This document shows positions 25,539-35,583 of a stretch of DNA of 64,000 nucleotides, piece by piece (positions within the stretch are counted from its first letter, which is position 1; every line of letters starts with the position of its first letter). The notes below the pieces were generated by a model. It was not told the DNA's origin. It worked only from the letters and a program-made list of their open reading frames with translations, and did no database searches. The translations under genes were made by a program, and so were the position numbers. The stretch comes from Lactobacillus sp. MRS-253-APC-2B. Its GTDB lineage: Bacteria; Bacillota; Bacilli; Lactobacillales; Lactobacillaceae. Location of the stretch: positions 1 to 64,000 of the forward strand of contig NZ_JABAFO010000004.1 in the NCBI RefSeq assembly GCF_012843675.1, read 5' to 3'.

Positions 25539-26327
25539 TTACTTGGTTTCATTTTCCTGTGCCAGACGATCAATCAGCTGCAGATCATCAGAAAAGAAGC
25601 GCTGATAAGCGATATAGCATGAGCAGACTGATCCCAGACTGGTTGCTGATAGTAGCATGAAAACAACCATAATCTGATATTTAATGGCATAGACTGGATC
25701 GACCCCAGCAAAAATCAGTCCTGACATCATCCCTGGCAGACTGACGATGCCATAAGTCTTGGCTGAGTCGATGGTTGGCTGCATACCGGTTTTGATACAG
25801 GCCCTAACGATATCGCCGCTGGCTTGAAATGCCGTTGCCCCTAAGGCAAGACGCTCCTCAACAGCTTGGTGCATGTCGTGAAACTTGGTCTTCATTTGGC
25901 GGTAGCAAAGCCCGATGGCAACCATTGAATTGGAGGCAATCATTCCAGAAATTGGCACAATCTGTGAAGGGATAAACTTAATGGCACCTGACCAGACTAG
26001 TCCACCCATGGTAACGCCGGTACTGATCAAAATTGCCAAAAACGAAGGCCAGAATAGATTGGGGATGCCACTGCCACGTCCAGCAGCGTTACGGGCAGCA
26101 TTGAAAATAATGATTAAAACCATGGCGCCGGTAACCCAGACGTTATCCAGGGCAAAGATGTACTTTAGAATATAGCCGACAATCGTTAGCTGTACGATTG
26201 CCCGGACAACGCTGATGATCATGTCACGATTCAATCCCAGCTTTTGGCGATACGAGATAAGCAGGGCGATTAACACCAGTCCGGCTGCATAAAGCAGGCT
26301 GACGTTATTGACGTGAACGCTATTCAT
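25539..26327 (-). CDS. fetB: FetB-type ABC permease (iron export)
   Basis: 262 residues, UPF0014 family, with about six hydrophobic helices. Family segments are 'SVVRAIVQLTIVGYILKYIF', 'FNAARNAAGRGSGIPNLF', 'VEERLALGATAFQA' and 'GIVSLPGMMSGLIFAGVDP'. ATG 26327 follows GGAGGT and overlaps the fetA stop by 8 bp, so the two are translationally coupled. FetAB lowers cytosolic iron in E. coli and helps peroxide resistance; the role here is inferred from that. Confidence 0.8.
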   Translation of the reverse strand: MNSVHVNNVSLLYAAGLVLIALLISYRQKLGLNRDMIISVVRAIVQLTIVGYILKYIFALDNVWVTGAMVLIIIFNAARNAAGRGSGIPNLFWPSFLAILISTGVTMGGLVWSGAIKFIPSQIVPISGMIASNSMVAIGLCYRQMKTKFHDMHQAVEERLALGATAFQASGDIVRACIKTGMQPTIDSAKTYGIVSLPGMMSGLIFAGVDPVYAIKYQIMVVFMLLSATSLGSVCSCYIAYQRFFSDDLQLIDRLAQENETK

Positions 26328-26958
26328 GAATTTGACCTCCCTTGATCGTAACGATTTTTTCAGCTTGTGCCAGTTCTTCTTGATCGTGCGTGATCGCCAG
26401 AATAGTTCCTTTTTGGCGATAATTATCAATTAATCGATGGACGATCTGCTTGTTTTCGGCATCCAAGCCAGTTGTTACCTCATCCAAAAGCAAGACGTCT
26501 GGTTCAAACATCAAATTGCGAATCAAGGCAATCCGCTGTTTTTCACCGCCAGACAGGCTGGCTATATTTTTTGAAAGGTAGTCGGCAGGCAGGTTGACCT
26601 GATCTAAAAGTGCGTGTTGCCTTTCTTGATCAGGTACTTGATTGCGAATCTGGAAAGGAAAATTCAAATTATCAGCAACCGTTTCGCCAAATAAGACCGG
26701 TTGCTGAAAACAATAGGAAACGTGGCGTCGATAATCCTGGGGTGGAATTAAAAAGGCATCGCGTTCGTTGTATAAGAGCTTGCCGCTGCTGGGCGTCAAA
26801 AGGCGAGCACAGATTTTAAGAATAGTACTTTTCCCTGCACCAGATGGTCCGGCCAAAGTGATGAAGGATCCCTTAGGAATGCTGAGATTAATATCCTTTA
26901 ACAGTGTTTTTCCCCGGATGATCAGACTGATCTGATGCAGCGTTAAAACATCGGTCAT
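26320..26958 (-). CDS. fetA: FetA-type ABC ATPase
   Basis: 212 residues. Walker A 'GPSGAGKSTI', Q-loop 'YCFQQPVLFG', signature 'LSGGEKQRIALIRNL', Walker B 'VLLLDEVTTGLD' and H-loop 'AITHDQ'. It is the short ATPase partner of the UPF0014 permease encoded immediately downstream. Start: ATG after a weak GAGGTG. Confidence 0.8.
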   Translation of the reverse strand: MTDVLTLHQISLIIRGKTLLKDINLSIPKGSFITLAGPSGAGKSTILKICARLLTPSSGKLLYNERDAFLIPPQDYRRHVSYCFQQPVLFGETVADNLNFPFQIRNQVPDQERQHALLDQVNLPADYLSKNIASLSGGEKQRIALIRNLMFEPDVLLLDEVTTGLDAENKQIVHRLIDNYRQKGTILAITHDQEELAQAEKIVTIKGGQIHE

Positions 26959-27100
26959 TATAGTTCACCTCAACTGTTAATTAAGTATGGTTTCATTTTA
27001 ACGGTTCGCACTTAGCCGCTCAATAAATTGAACCTGTAGGCGCTGTCAGTTTTCTGATATAATGAAAGACAAACGACAGATAAAGCTTTGGGGGAGAATC

Positions 27101-27499
27101 ATGCGAAAAACAATCAATAAGAGTACCGGCGAAATGCCGATCAGTCTCAATCAAAAGCCTTTGGGACCATTGCAGGAGCTGGACCATGATCCTAGCGGCT
27201 ATGATCATGTCTACGTGCGGGCATTTTCTGGTATCGAATTTGTTATTTTAATCAGCGTCATTATCTTATGCCTGTTTTATCGCTTTGGGCTGGCGCTGGC
27301 CGTATTGCTTGGTGGCTTGCTGTTTTATCAAAAGGTCGGCATTCGCGATCCCAAAACCGGTCAGTCATGGGTGGTTTCGCGTCGGCAGTGGCACCAGTAC
27401 TGTCAATATAATGGCATCGACTGGAAAAGATGGCGTGAACAGAGCCAGGCTGCGTCGGTTGCCAAACATATTAAGCAACGTCAATCAGAGCAGCAATAG
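27101..27499 (+). CDS. Small membrane protein of unknown function, paralog A
   Basis: 132 residues; ATG 27101 follows GGGGGAG. The hydrophilic N-terminus is followed by a hydrophobic hairpin (about residues 45-80), then 'VGIRDPKTGQSWVVSRRQW' and 'YCQYNGID', ending in a basic tail. The region 28066-28401 encodes a shorter paralog with the same IRDPKTG-SW-R-W-YC-YN pattern. No known domain is recognised. A VOC-type gene follows after 17 bp and is probably co-transcribed. Confidence 0.65.
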   Translation: MRKTINKSTGEMPISLNQKPLGPLQELDHDPSGYDHVYVRAFSGIEFVILISVIILCLFYRFGLALAVLLGGLLFYQKVGIRDPKTGQSWVVSRRQWHQYCQYNGIDWKRWREQSQAASVAKHIKQRQSEQQ

Positions 27500-27516
27500 T
27501 GAGATGAGGTGTTAGA

Positions 27517-27891
27517 ATGCTGCAGTCAATGAACGTAATGGTTTATGTTGATGATGTCGAAAAAGTAGCGGCCTTTTTTGAACAAGCTGCTGGGACACCA
27601 CGGGCTGATGAAAAAACGCTGATTGATGGTTCAAAGACGATCACGGTCCCAATTCTGCCGGAAGCCAGCCTCCAGTTTTACAGTCGCGCCTTCATTCAAA
27701 AATACTCGCCAGAAGTGATGCTCAATTCGCCTTCTATCATGTTTTATGTTGATGATCTGGCCTCAGCCCATGCAAGGTTGCTGCAGATGGGGGCTACGGT
27801 CAATGAAATCGTTTTGGTCGGTAATCAGCAAACGTTTAATTTTGCTGATCCAGAAGGCAACTGGTATGCTGTCGCCGAAAAAAACGTCTAG
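27517..27891 (+). CDS. VOC-superfamily (glyoxalase-like) protein
   Basis: 124 residues of paired beta-alpha-beta-beta-beta modules: 'VMVYVDDVEKVAAFFEQAAG' and 'IMFYVDDLASAHARLLQMGA', ending 'FADPEGNWYAVAEK'. Members include glyoxalases, dioxygenases and antibiotic-binding proteins. Most metal ligands of glyoxalase I are not obvious, so a binding role is as likely as catalysis. GATGAGGTG precedes the ATG. Confidence 0.75.
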   Translation: MLQSMNVMVYVDDVEKVAAFFEQAAGTPRADEKTLIDGSKTITVPILPEASLQFYSRAFIQKYSPEVMLNSPSIMFYVDDLASAHARLLQMGATVNEIVLVGNQQTFNFADPEGNWYAVAEKNV

Positions 27892-28065
27892 TGGGCTGTC
27901 GAAAAATTGATGGCAGTTTTTCAGAAAGCGGACTTTGCTAGACAGAATTGATGGTCAGCAGATTTAATCAAGCAATGCAGTTTCATTTTTTAAAACAATT
28001 CATCCGTACAAATATTTATCCGCTGCGTTATAATTAAAGTACTAATTAATATAGGGGATGGAGAC

Positions 28066-28401
28066 ATGGGAAAAAATAAGCTGCCGCTGCAAAGCGAGGC
28101 TACAATGGAATATGATCGAGTATTTGAACGCTTGATACCAGTTGGGTAGTTCTTCTTTTTAATGCTGGCGATTGCATTTGCACTGTTCATGCAGTTTGCA
28201 TTAGCCGCCGTACTGTTGGTGCTGGGATTATTATGTGGCATTCGCATTTCAATTCGCGATCCTAAGACAGGCAGATCATGGAGCGTACCGCGCCAAAATT
28301 GGCAGCATTATTGTGAATATAATCAAATCGGTCACAGTCTCAAACAACAAATGAATATATCGGCAATTGCTGCAGCGATTAAGCAGCGTCAAACACGTTA
28401 A
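28066..28401 (+). pseudogene. Paralog B of the small membrane protein, interrupted by amber codon
   Basis: A frame starts at ATG 28066 after GGGGATGGAG and reads 27 codons to TAG at 28147-28149. It continues in the same frame as a homolog of paralog A: a hydrophobic hairpin, then 'SIRDPKTGRSWSVPRQNW', 'YCEYNQI' and a basic tail, to 28401. A single in-frame stop inside otherwise conserved sequence marks a recent nonsense mutation (or a sequencing error). Restart at ATG 28162 without a good ribosome site is possible. Confidence 0.7.
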
Positions 28402-28403
28402 GT

Positions 28404-28446
28404 AAAAAATCGCATCGACTAATAGCCGGTGCGATTTTATTTTATC
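28404..28446. terminator. Terminator after paralog B
   Basis: AAAAATCGCA...TGCGATTTTATTTTAT, with extra pairs inside. The small gene from 28600 ends just beyond on the other strand. Confidence 0.75.
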
Positions 28447-28459
28447 CGTATCTATTTAA

Positions 28460-28600
28460 TCAAGAATGCCTATGGGACTGCTTTTTGGGTGGCAGCAGCC
28501 AGCAGATCAGATTCATCACGACAATGATTGCTAATACGATAATCAGACCAATCCAAAATGCCTTGGCCGGGTGAAATGCACTTAACAGAATCGTCAGCAT
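28460..28600 (-). CDS. 46-residue single-pass membrane peptide next to mgtA
   Basis: The ATG at 28600 is preceded by AAGGAAGGTG at ideal spacing. The peptide has a short N-terminus ('MLTILLSAFHPAKAFW'), a strong hydrophobic helix ('IGLIIVLAIIVVMNLICWLL') and a basic His/Lys/Arg tail. It begins 14 bp after the end of the mgtA region, in the same direction, so it is likely co-transcribed. Small membrane peptides such as MgtS, MgtR and KdpF attend P-type ATPases in other bacteria; a similar role here is inferred from position only. Confidence 0.6.
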   Translation of the reverse strand: MLTILLSAFHPAKAFWIGLIIVLAIIVVMNLICWLLPPKKQSHRHS

Positions 28601-28614
28601 GATAATCACCTTCC

Positions 28615-31345
28615 TTAAAGCAGCTCGCCAAAGTGACGAATATAAGCTTTTTTAATACTGGTAGCCAGAATCATATAGCACAGCACGCATGGAATCAGAT
28701 ACCAGAAATAGCTGCCTGGTAAAGCAACAAATCCCAATGCCCGACCAATCGCAGTAAATGGAATCAAGGTAGCTAAGGCGATGCCGATCGTAGAGAGCAA
28801 AATCAGCTCAGCTGAGGCGCGACTCTGAATAAATGGAATCTTGGGTGTCCGAATCATATGGATAACCATGGTCTGACTCCACATCGATTCAACGAACCAG
28901 CCGGCCTGAAACATTCCCACGTATTTAAGCTGCATGGCTGCCAGAGCCGCACCGGTAAAGTGGGCGGGCAGATCGGTATATAAAATGCCATGTGAAACAA
29001 ATAATGGACAAAAGACAAAGTACATAAACAGATAAGTCGTCAAGTCAAAGACAGAGCTGGTTGGTCCCATCCAGATCATGAAGCTGCCGATTGAAGAAGC
29101 ATCCCATTCACGCGGTACTTTTAGATAGTCGGCATCAACATTGTCCCATGGGATCGCCGTGCAGCAGCAGATGAATGCTTTTCATCGGTAAGAATGGCAG
29201 GAGGGCTGCAGCAATTAAAACGGAGAAGATGTTCCCAAAGTTGGAAGAAGCAGTCATCTTGATGTATTTAATCATGTTGGCATACGTCTTGCGACCTTCT
29301 ACGATTCCGCGTTCCAAAATCATCAAGTCTTTTTGCAGCAAGATGACATCAGCTGATTCCTTGGCCACGTCAACGGCATTGTCGACCGAGATACCAATAT
29401 CGGCGGCTTTCATGGCTTCAGCGTCATTGATACCATCGCCCATGTAGGCAACAGTATGCCCCTTAGCACGTAAAGTAGAAACAATGCGCGACTTCTGATC
29501 GGGAGTCAGCTTGGCAAAAACCTGTGTTTGTTCAACTTGATCAGCCAGTTCTTGATCCGACATTTTGACTAAATCCTCGCCCAACAATAGGTGTGATACG
29601 GACATGCCGACTTCTTGACAGACCGTGGCCGTAACCTTGTCGTTGTCACCAGTTAGAATTTTGGTTGTTACGCCATGTTCCAAAAGGGCTTTTAAGGCAC
29701 GACCCGTTGATTCCTTAGGTGGATCGAGAAAGGCCAGATAGCCCATCAGTACCATGTCTTTTTCATCCTTGGCGCTCAAGACGTCGACCGGTGCCGGATC
29801 AGTCTTTTGGGCCAGAATCAAAACACGAAAGCCCTTGTTGTTCAGTCGATCTACCATGTCCATGACTTGTTTTTGCAACGCTGGCGTCAGTGGCTGAATA
29901 CCGGCTTTGGTTTCGGCATAGCTGCAGATAGAAAGCATTTCTTCAACCGCGCCTTTGGTTACCATCTGGCGCTTGCCATTGGGATCTTTGACAACGATGC
30001 TGAGTCGGCGCCGCTTAAAATCAAACGGAATCTCATCGACCTTAACGTAGTCATCTTCCAGATCCTGCAGCTCGGGATGTGATTCGGTATCCTCAGCCTT
30101 GGCGATGATGGCTTTGTCCATGACGTTTTTATAACCGGTTTGAAAATAGCTGTTTAAAAAAGCATGTCTTAAAATACGATCATCGGATTGACCATCGATA
30201 TTCCAGTAACAGTCCAAAACGATCTTATCCTGCGTCAACGTCCCAGTTTTATCGGTACAAAGAATATCGGCAGCCCCGAAATCTTGAATCGAATTGAGAT
30301 TCTTGACGATCGTCTTCTTTTGGCTCATGGCAATTGCGCCCTTGGCCAGGCAGGTGGTAACGATCATTGGCAGCATTTCCGGCGTTAGACCGACTGCTGT
30401 CGAGATCCCAAACAAGAAAGCCTCCAGCCAGTCATGCTTGGTTAGACCGTTGATGAAAAATACCAATGGCACCATGACCAGCATGAAACGAATCAGTACC
30501 CAGCTGACGGAATTAACGCCTTTGGTAAAGTTGGTTTCGATCTTTTCTTTAGAAACGGCGCCAGCCATTGAGCCAAACATGGTATTAGAGCCGACCTCAA
30601 TTACCAGCCCAAGACCGCTGCCGGAAATGACATTGCTGCCCATCAAGGCGATATTTTCATAATCGGTAATCTGCGGTTTTTTCACCTCATCGGCCGCGCT
30701 TTTTTCTACGGGACGACTCTCGCCAGTCAGCTCAGATCGATTAACGAATAAGTCGGTATTTTCCAAGATTCTTAAATCAGCCGGAATCATGTTGCCCGCG
30801 GAAAGATGGACGATATCGCCAACCACGACGTCATTGAGATCGATGTCTTTTTCTTGACCATTGCGCGTTACGGTGCAGGTAGTCTTGATCATTGCCAAAA
30901 GCTTGGCCGTTGCATTGCCGCTGCGGTATTCCTGAACAAAGCGCAGTATACCGGAGATCATGATCATCGTAACGATAATAACGACCGTCGCACAGCTGAA
31001 GTTGGCCGGCTTGCTCCCAAATAATGAAAAATAGGGAAAGATCATGTCGGTAAACGTTGAGACAATGGCCAAAATCAAGAGAATGGCCGTAAATGGATTG
31101 ACAAAGGCGCTGATCAGCCGCTTGCCGATTGACTGCTGCTTTTGCTGCTGGACTTTGTTGGCACCAAATTGCTTACGGCTTTGGGTTACCTGTGAGTCGC
31201 TCAAGCCTTGCCTACTGGTGTTGAAATGTTTTAAAAGCTCAGCTGCCGAGTGCGTGGCGGCGTAGTCAACGCGGACCTGGCGAGCTTTTTGTGCCGCAGC
31301 TTGCTGTTGGTCAGCTACAGTCTGCTGTTTTTGACTGCTCATCAT
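28615..31345 (-). pseudogene. mgtA: Mg2+-transporting P-type ATPase MgtA, broken by deletion and frameshift
   Basis: Residues 1 to ~735 (31345-29135) form a normal P-type IIIB ATPase: 'ELTGESRP', phosphorylation site '[13 protein letters not shown]', 'KGAVEEML', 'LTGDN' and '[12 protein letters not shown]'. After '[14 protein letters not shown]' the frame shifts and stops within eight codons. The family continuation ('[18 protein letters not shown]', then helices M7-M10) resumes in another frame and runs to 28615. The M6 segment normally reading QNLLYDISQ is missing, about 28 nt. Since M6 carries ion-binding residues, transport is presumably lost. ATG 31345 follows AAGGGGG. Confidence 0.8.
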
Positions 31346-31610
31346 TAAAACCCCCTTGTTTAATGAAGATCCTGCACATCCCATTTCGTCTTCATTTTAG
31401 CGCAATTTTAGCAAGCGGTTTCAATCGAAAATGAATAAATAGACAGTTATGCCAGATTGTATCGCTTTATTCATGACTGCTGGTTGCTAGATAATTTGAT
31501 TTTGTCAATCATGATCAAAAAAGCACAGCTGATGAATTTATGGCAGCGCTATATTTGCCAGTATGGGTCTGGTAAAATTAAAGAAAATCTTAAGAAAGCA
31601 GGGGAAGTCA

Positions 31611-33401
31611 ATGAAAAAGCAGCTGACTTGGCTGATGGGAGTCATGGCCTTGATGATCATGATTTTGATACCGATCCAGGGGCTTGCGGACGGTGATTTT
31701 AACATTAAGCAGTATCAGGTCAACGTCGATGTGCTAAAAAATGGGGATGTGGATCTGACGCAAAAGATCACCTATGAGTTTAATGGCGACTTTCATGGTG
31801 TATATTACAACCAGGATCTAAAAGGAATCGGCAAGGCTGATCAGATTGCGGCTGCCGTTGAGCAAAACGGCCATTTAACCAAGCTGCCAATCAGTCAATC
31901 GGGGCAAAATGATACTGTAAAAACCACCCAAACCAATGATTGGCTCAAGCTTAAGGTCTATCATCAAATTAGTGATGCGGAGGCTACGTTTATTTATCAT
32001 TATCGACTGCATAACGTGATTACCAGCTATCAAGATACGGCCGAATTAAATTGGAAAATTATTGGCACCGGCTGGGATGAGCCACTGCACAACGTTTCAA
32101 TTGTGATCCAGCTGCCCGGCAAAAACGTTGACTCGCTCAAGGCCTTTACGCATGGTCCGCTGAATGGCAAGACGGTAGTTTTAAAAAAGCAGGGTCGCGT
32201 CAGGATGACAGTTGACCGCGTTTCTGCGCATCAGTTTGTTGAAAGTCATCTATTGTTTGACAATGCCGTTGTCCCCAATAATACCAATCACGTAGATAAA
32301 AAGGTATTGGCTGCTAAGCTTAAAGAGGAACAAGAACTGGCGAAAAAAGCCAATGCCAAACGGGCGCAACAACGGCATCGCTTGCGAATCATCAAGCTTG
32401 GCTACAGTGCCGTAAGTATTTTGGGGATCTTGGCATATGGCTGGTGGTTTATCAAAAAGCAGCCAACAATGTCTAAACAGCGCCCCTTGGTTCATTCATT
32501 TGAGATTCCGCCTTATCCCGTCGAGCAGGCCTTTGCAATCGATAAAAATCAGCAGCCCAATGCCCGCGTACTCAGCGGTTATTTGATGCAGCTAGCGGGT
32601 GAGTACAAGATCGAGATTCAAAAAACAACAGCTGATGATTATCGTTTTACCGTTAAAAAACCAGCCGTCCTGGCAGAAAATTCACTGCTGTCGATGATGT
32701 TTGAAAAATGTGGCGATGGTCAAAGTTTTACGCTCAGTCAGCTTAAAAAATGGAGCAAAAAGCGCCAGCATGCCAAAAAACTTGCTCAAGCCTTTGATCA
32801 ATGGGCTCAGGACAGTCTTGAACAAGCGCGCCAGACCGGTTATTACGATGAAAATGCAGATCACTTTAAGCAGCTCAATGTTTTCTTGCTGATTATGGTG
32901 GCATTGCTGATTTTTGGGATGATCTTTGTTGTCGATGGTTTGATATTAAAGATCGTAATCGGCGTGCTGTTTGTACTGACACTGGGATGGGGCGCATGGT
33001 ACAGCCATCGTCTTTTGCCGTACACACCTAAAGGACAGCAGATGAAATACGATCTGGACTGTTTTATTTTGATGCTCAAAGACATTGGCGACTTCAAGCT
33101 TAAAGAAGTCGGCGACATTATCTTATGGGAGCAGATTTTGCCTTATGCAACGGCATTTGGACTGGCCAAAAAAGTCATCAATGAACTACGGCTATCGTTT
33201 ACTGATGCTGAGCTCAATGACAGCATTTTAATCAGCTATCCGTGGATCTTTGCCAGCGATCCTTGGACGGGGACGTTTGAGAGTACTTTTGAAAAAGCTC
33301 TTGATCTCGGTAATTCGTCTTCAACATCTGGCGGCTCAGGTGGCTTTTCAGCCGGCAGTTCAGGTGGTTTTGGCGGTGGCTCGGGCGGTGGCGCCTTTTA
33401 A
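31611..33401 (+). CDS. DUF2207-type membrane protein
   Basis: 596 residues; ATG 31611 follows CAGGGGAAG. A signal-like N-terminal helix ends 'PIQGLADG'. An extracellular beta-rich domain follows ('VDLTQKITYEF', 'FHGVYYNQDL', 'YRLHNVITSYQDTAELNWKIIG'), typical of DUF2207. A helix lies near residue 270, a cytosolic domain comes next, then two helices near 430-470, and it ends in a Gly/Ser-rich tail (SGGFGGGSGGG). Such proteins are common and uncharacterised in Firmicutes. Monocistronic, divergent from mgtA. No terminator was seen after it. Confidence 0.8.
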   Translation: MKKQLTWLMGVMALMIMILIPIQGLADGDFNIKQYQVNVDVLKNGDVDLTQKITYEFNGDFHGVYYNQDLKGIGKADQIAAAVEQNGHLTKLPISQSGQNDTVKTTQTNDWLKLKVYHQISDAEATFIYHYRLHNVITSYQDTAELNWKIIGTGWDEPLHNVSIVIQLPGKNVDSLKAFTHGPLNGKTVVLKKQGRVRMTVDRVSAHQFVESHLLFDNAVVPNNTNHVDKKVLAAKLKEEQELAKKANAKRAQQRHRLRIIKLGYSAVSILGILAYGWWFIKKQPTMSKQRPLVHSFEIPPYPVEQAFAIDKNQQPNARVLSGYLMQLAGEYKIEIQKTTADDYRFTVKKPAVLAENSLLSMMFEKCGDGQSFTLSQLKKWSKKRQHAKKLAQAFDQWAQDSLEQARQTGYYDENADHFKQLNVFLLIMVALLIFGMIFVVDGLILKIVIGVLFVLTLGWGAWYSHRLLPYTPKGQQMKYDLDCFILMLKDIGDFKLKEVGDIILWEQILPYATAFGLAKKVINELRLSFTDAELNDSILISYPWIFASDPWTGTFESTFEKALDLGNSSSTSGGSGGFSAGSSGGFGGGSGGGAF

Positions 33402-33558
33402 GCGATATACAATTGGATGCATCAAAAAAGGTCCGTTTCAAACCTGTGGATCAGATCAAGTAATGTGCGACCGATAATAATTTGAGCCAACGAAACGATC
33501 TAAAGGTGCTAAAATGTAGCCATCGTAAAGTGGATTGACTAAGGAAGAAGGAATCATT

Positions 33559-34548
33559 TTGAAAAAGATCGAAGGACACATCCATTTGATTCGTGCCATG
33601 GCCGGTTCAAAGGGGCAGGGACGCTTGAGTCCGCTGGGTAACGGCTATGGCATCTGGGATGACGGCGAGATCATTCATTTGTTGCCAAAAGGTTGGGGCG
33701 ATGATGATTTTTTGGCAGAGAAGTACCTACCGATCATGGATGCTGAAAATATTGAAAAAGCCGTTTTATTGCAGGGAACCCTGAATGGCTATCAAAACTA
33801 CTATACGTATCAGGTCGTCAAAAAATATCCGGATCGCTTTATCGGTGCCTTTGCCGTTGATCCATACGTTGATCGGGCCATGGCAATCGTCAAGCGTCAC
33901 GTTGAGCAGCTGGGTTTTCGTGCCATTAAGTTTGAAATCAGCCAAGGTGGCGGGCTGCATGGCTTCCATACGCCGTTTCGACTGGATGAGGATGCCAAAG
34001 TCAGCCAGATCATGCATTACCTGGCTGATTATCCCGGATTTGTCGTGACGGTAGACTATGGGGATTATACGCAGACCAGTTATCAGCCAGAGGCCATCGT
34101 AAACTTGGCGCAGCGTTATCCAACAATGGATTTTGTAGTCTGCCATCTATCATTTCCCAACGCTGATCACCTAGCTCGCCTTGACAACGTGCTGCAACAG
34201 TTTGCGCCGTTTGAAAATATTTATCTGGATATTTCGGCGATCCAGGATATTGATGGAGAAGGGACCCATGATTTTCCATATCCCCGCTGTCAAAAAACGG
34301 TTGCGCTGGCCAAGAAGATTGTGGGCGCCCAGCGCTTGATCTGGGGAACCGATTCGCCGTGGTCGGCTACATTCAATACCTATCATCAGCTGGCGACCTG
34401 GTTGGAGCATACCGATTTGTTTACGCCTGATGAATTGGCAGACGTCATGTACAATAATGCCAACCGCGTTTACTTTAAACCAGCCAACGTAGCCGCCGCT
34501 AAAGCTGCGGAAGATCCAGTCGTTGCTCGATTTAAAGAATCACACTAA
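33559..34548 (+). CDS. Amidohydrolase-family protein (Amidohydro_2 / decarboxylase type)
   Basis: About 330 residues of TIM-barrel metal-dependent hydrolase. It opens 'KIEGHIHLIRA' (HxH), then 'VDPYVDRAM', 'GFRAIKFEIS', 'VVCHLSFPN' (His) and 'RLIWGTDSPWSATF' (Asp), ending 'NANRVYF'. This family holds gamma-resorcylate decarboxylase and related hydrolases of lactones or aromatic acids. TTG 33559 is the probable start, with AAGGAAGAAGG upstream; the in-frame TTG 33535 lacks a site. The natural substrate is not predictable. Confidence 0.75.
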   Translation: MKKIEGHIHLIRAMAGSKGQGRLSPLGNGYGIWDDGEIIHLLPKGWGDDDFLAEKYLPIMDAENIEKAVLLQGTLNGYQNYYTYQVVKKYPDRFIGAFAVDPYVDRAMAIVKRHVEQLGFRAIKFEISQGGGLHGFHTPFRLDEDAKVSQIMHYLADYPGFVVTVDYGDYTQTSYQPEAIVNLAQRYPTMDFVVCHLSFPNADHLARLDNVLQQFAPFENIYLDISAIQDIDGEGTHDFPYPRCQKTVALAKKIVGAQRLIWGTDSPWSATFNTYHQLATWLEHTDLFTPDELADVMYNNANRVYFKPANVAAAKAAEDPVVARFKESH

Positions 34549-34551
34549 AAT

Positions 34552-34596
34552 AAAAACGCGTTATCAGGCTGTTAAGCTGATGGCGCGTTTCTTTTA
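34552..34596. terminator. Terminator between convergent genes
   Basis: AAACGCG...CGCGTTT with an inner TATCAG/CTGATG stem, then CTTTT. Confidence 0.75.
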
Positions 34597-34644
34597 GTTA
34601 TGGATAATAAGCAGATTGCTGATTTTTGATTGTCAATTATTTAG

Positions 34645-35583
34645 TCAATGCTCTGGCTGATTGACGTTCCACTGCGGCTTTTGGCCATTCAGTACCCGCA
34701 CGACTTCGCTGGCGGCGTCTACAGCCATGCGATCCATACATTCCTTAGTATTGCCAGCAAAATGCGGCGTCAATAAGACATTTGGCGTGCTCAGCCAAGG
34801 ATCGTCTTTAGGTAGGGGTTCATCGTCAAAAACATCCACGGCGGCCGCAGCAATTGAGCCGGTCTTAAGAGCAGTTTGCATTGCTTCTTGATCAACCAGG
34901 GCAGCGCGCCCAAAATTAAGCAGGACGGCCGAATTTTTCATCATGTCGAATTCACGCTTGCCAACGCTTCTGGTGGTTTCAGGCGTTACCAGCATGTTCA
35001 ATGAAATAATGTCGGCTTCTTTAAAGACGGTGTCACGATCGACCATCTCGGCATTGCCATCGGAACGATTTGATGGCGTATAGGCAATGATTTTCATATC
35101 AAATGCACTGGCCTTTTTGGCAATCATACGACCGATTCGTCCATAGCCGATGATGCCAAGTGTCTTGCCAGCTAAATCAAAGCCTGGGTGCGCAAACGTC
35201 CAGCCCCAGTCACCTTGACGCATATGTTCAGTAGCCGGCACTAGATTTTTAGAAATTGCCATCATGGCTGCTAGCGTGGTTTCGGCGACCGTTGAGGCAT
35301 TGGCGTTTTTGGCAATGGTGACCCAGACGCCCTGCTTAGCCCAAAATTCAGTGTCAACGTTGTCATAGCCAACGCCATGACGAGCAATCACCTTTAGCTT
35401 AGGCAGCTGCTTGGCCAGACGGTTGGGAAATGGCTCAGTCATCAAGATGATGCCGTCTGCATCGGCTGCTTCTTTAGCCAAGACATCGGCACGCTGGCTC
35501 TTGGTTTCGATTAATTCAAAGCCGCGGCTGGTCAGATAATCCTTGCCAGCTTGCGACATAATGCTTGGTACGGCAACTTTCAT
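34645..35583 (-). CDS. D-isomer-specific 2-hydroxyacid dehydrogenase (phosphoglycerate dehydrogenase-like)
   Basis: 312 residues. 'IARHGVGYDNVD', NAD-binding 'GIIGYGRIGRMIAKKA', 'LNFGRAALVD' (catalytic Arg), 'AVDVFDDEPLP' (Glu) and 'LLTPHFAGNT' (His). The pattern is closer to phosphoglycerate/hydroxypyruvate dehydrogenases than to the D-LDH at 16.8 kb. There is no ACT domain and no serine pathway genes nearby, so it may reduce branched or other 2-keto acids. ATG 35583 has only a weak upstream purine run. Confidence 0.8.
   Translation of the reverse strand: MKVAVPSIMSQAGKDYLTSRGFELIETKSQRADVLAKEAADADGIILMTEPFPNRLAKQLPKLKVIARHGVGYDNVDTEFWAKQGVWVTIAKNANASTVAETTLAAMMAISKNLVPATEHMRQGDWGWTFAHPGFDLAGKTLGIIGYGRIGRMIAKKASAFDMKIIAYTPSNRSDGNAEMVDRDTVFKEADIISLNMLVTPETTRSVGKREFDMMKNSAVLLNFGRAALVDQEAMQTALKTGSIAAAAVDVFDDEPLPKDDPWLSTPNVLLTPHFAGNTKECMDRMAVDAASEVVRVLNGQKPQWNVNQPEH

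Noticed and set aside
31346-31610. Magnesium riboswitch (M-box) ahead of mgtA
   Set aside because: The spacer before mgtA is short and AT-rich and shows no M-box-like multi-helix core.
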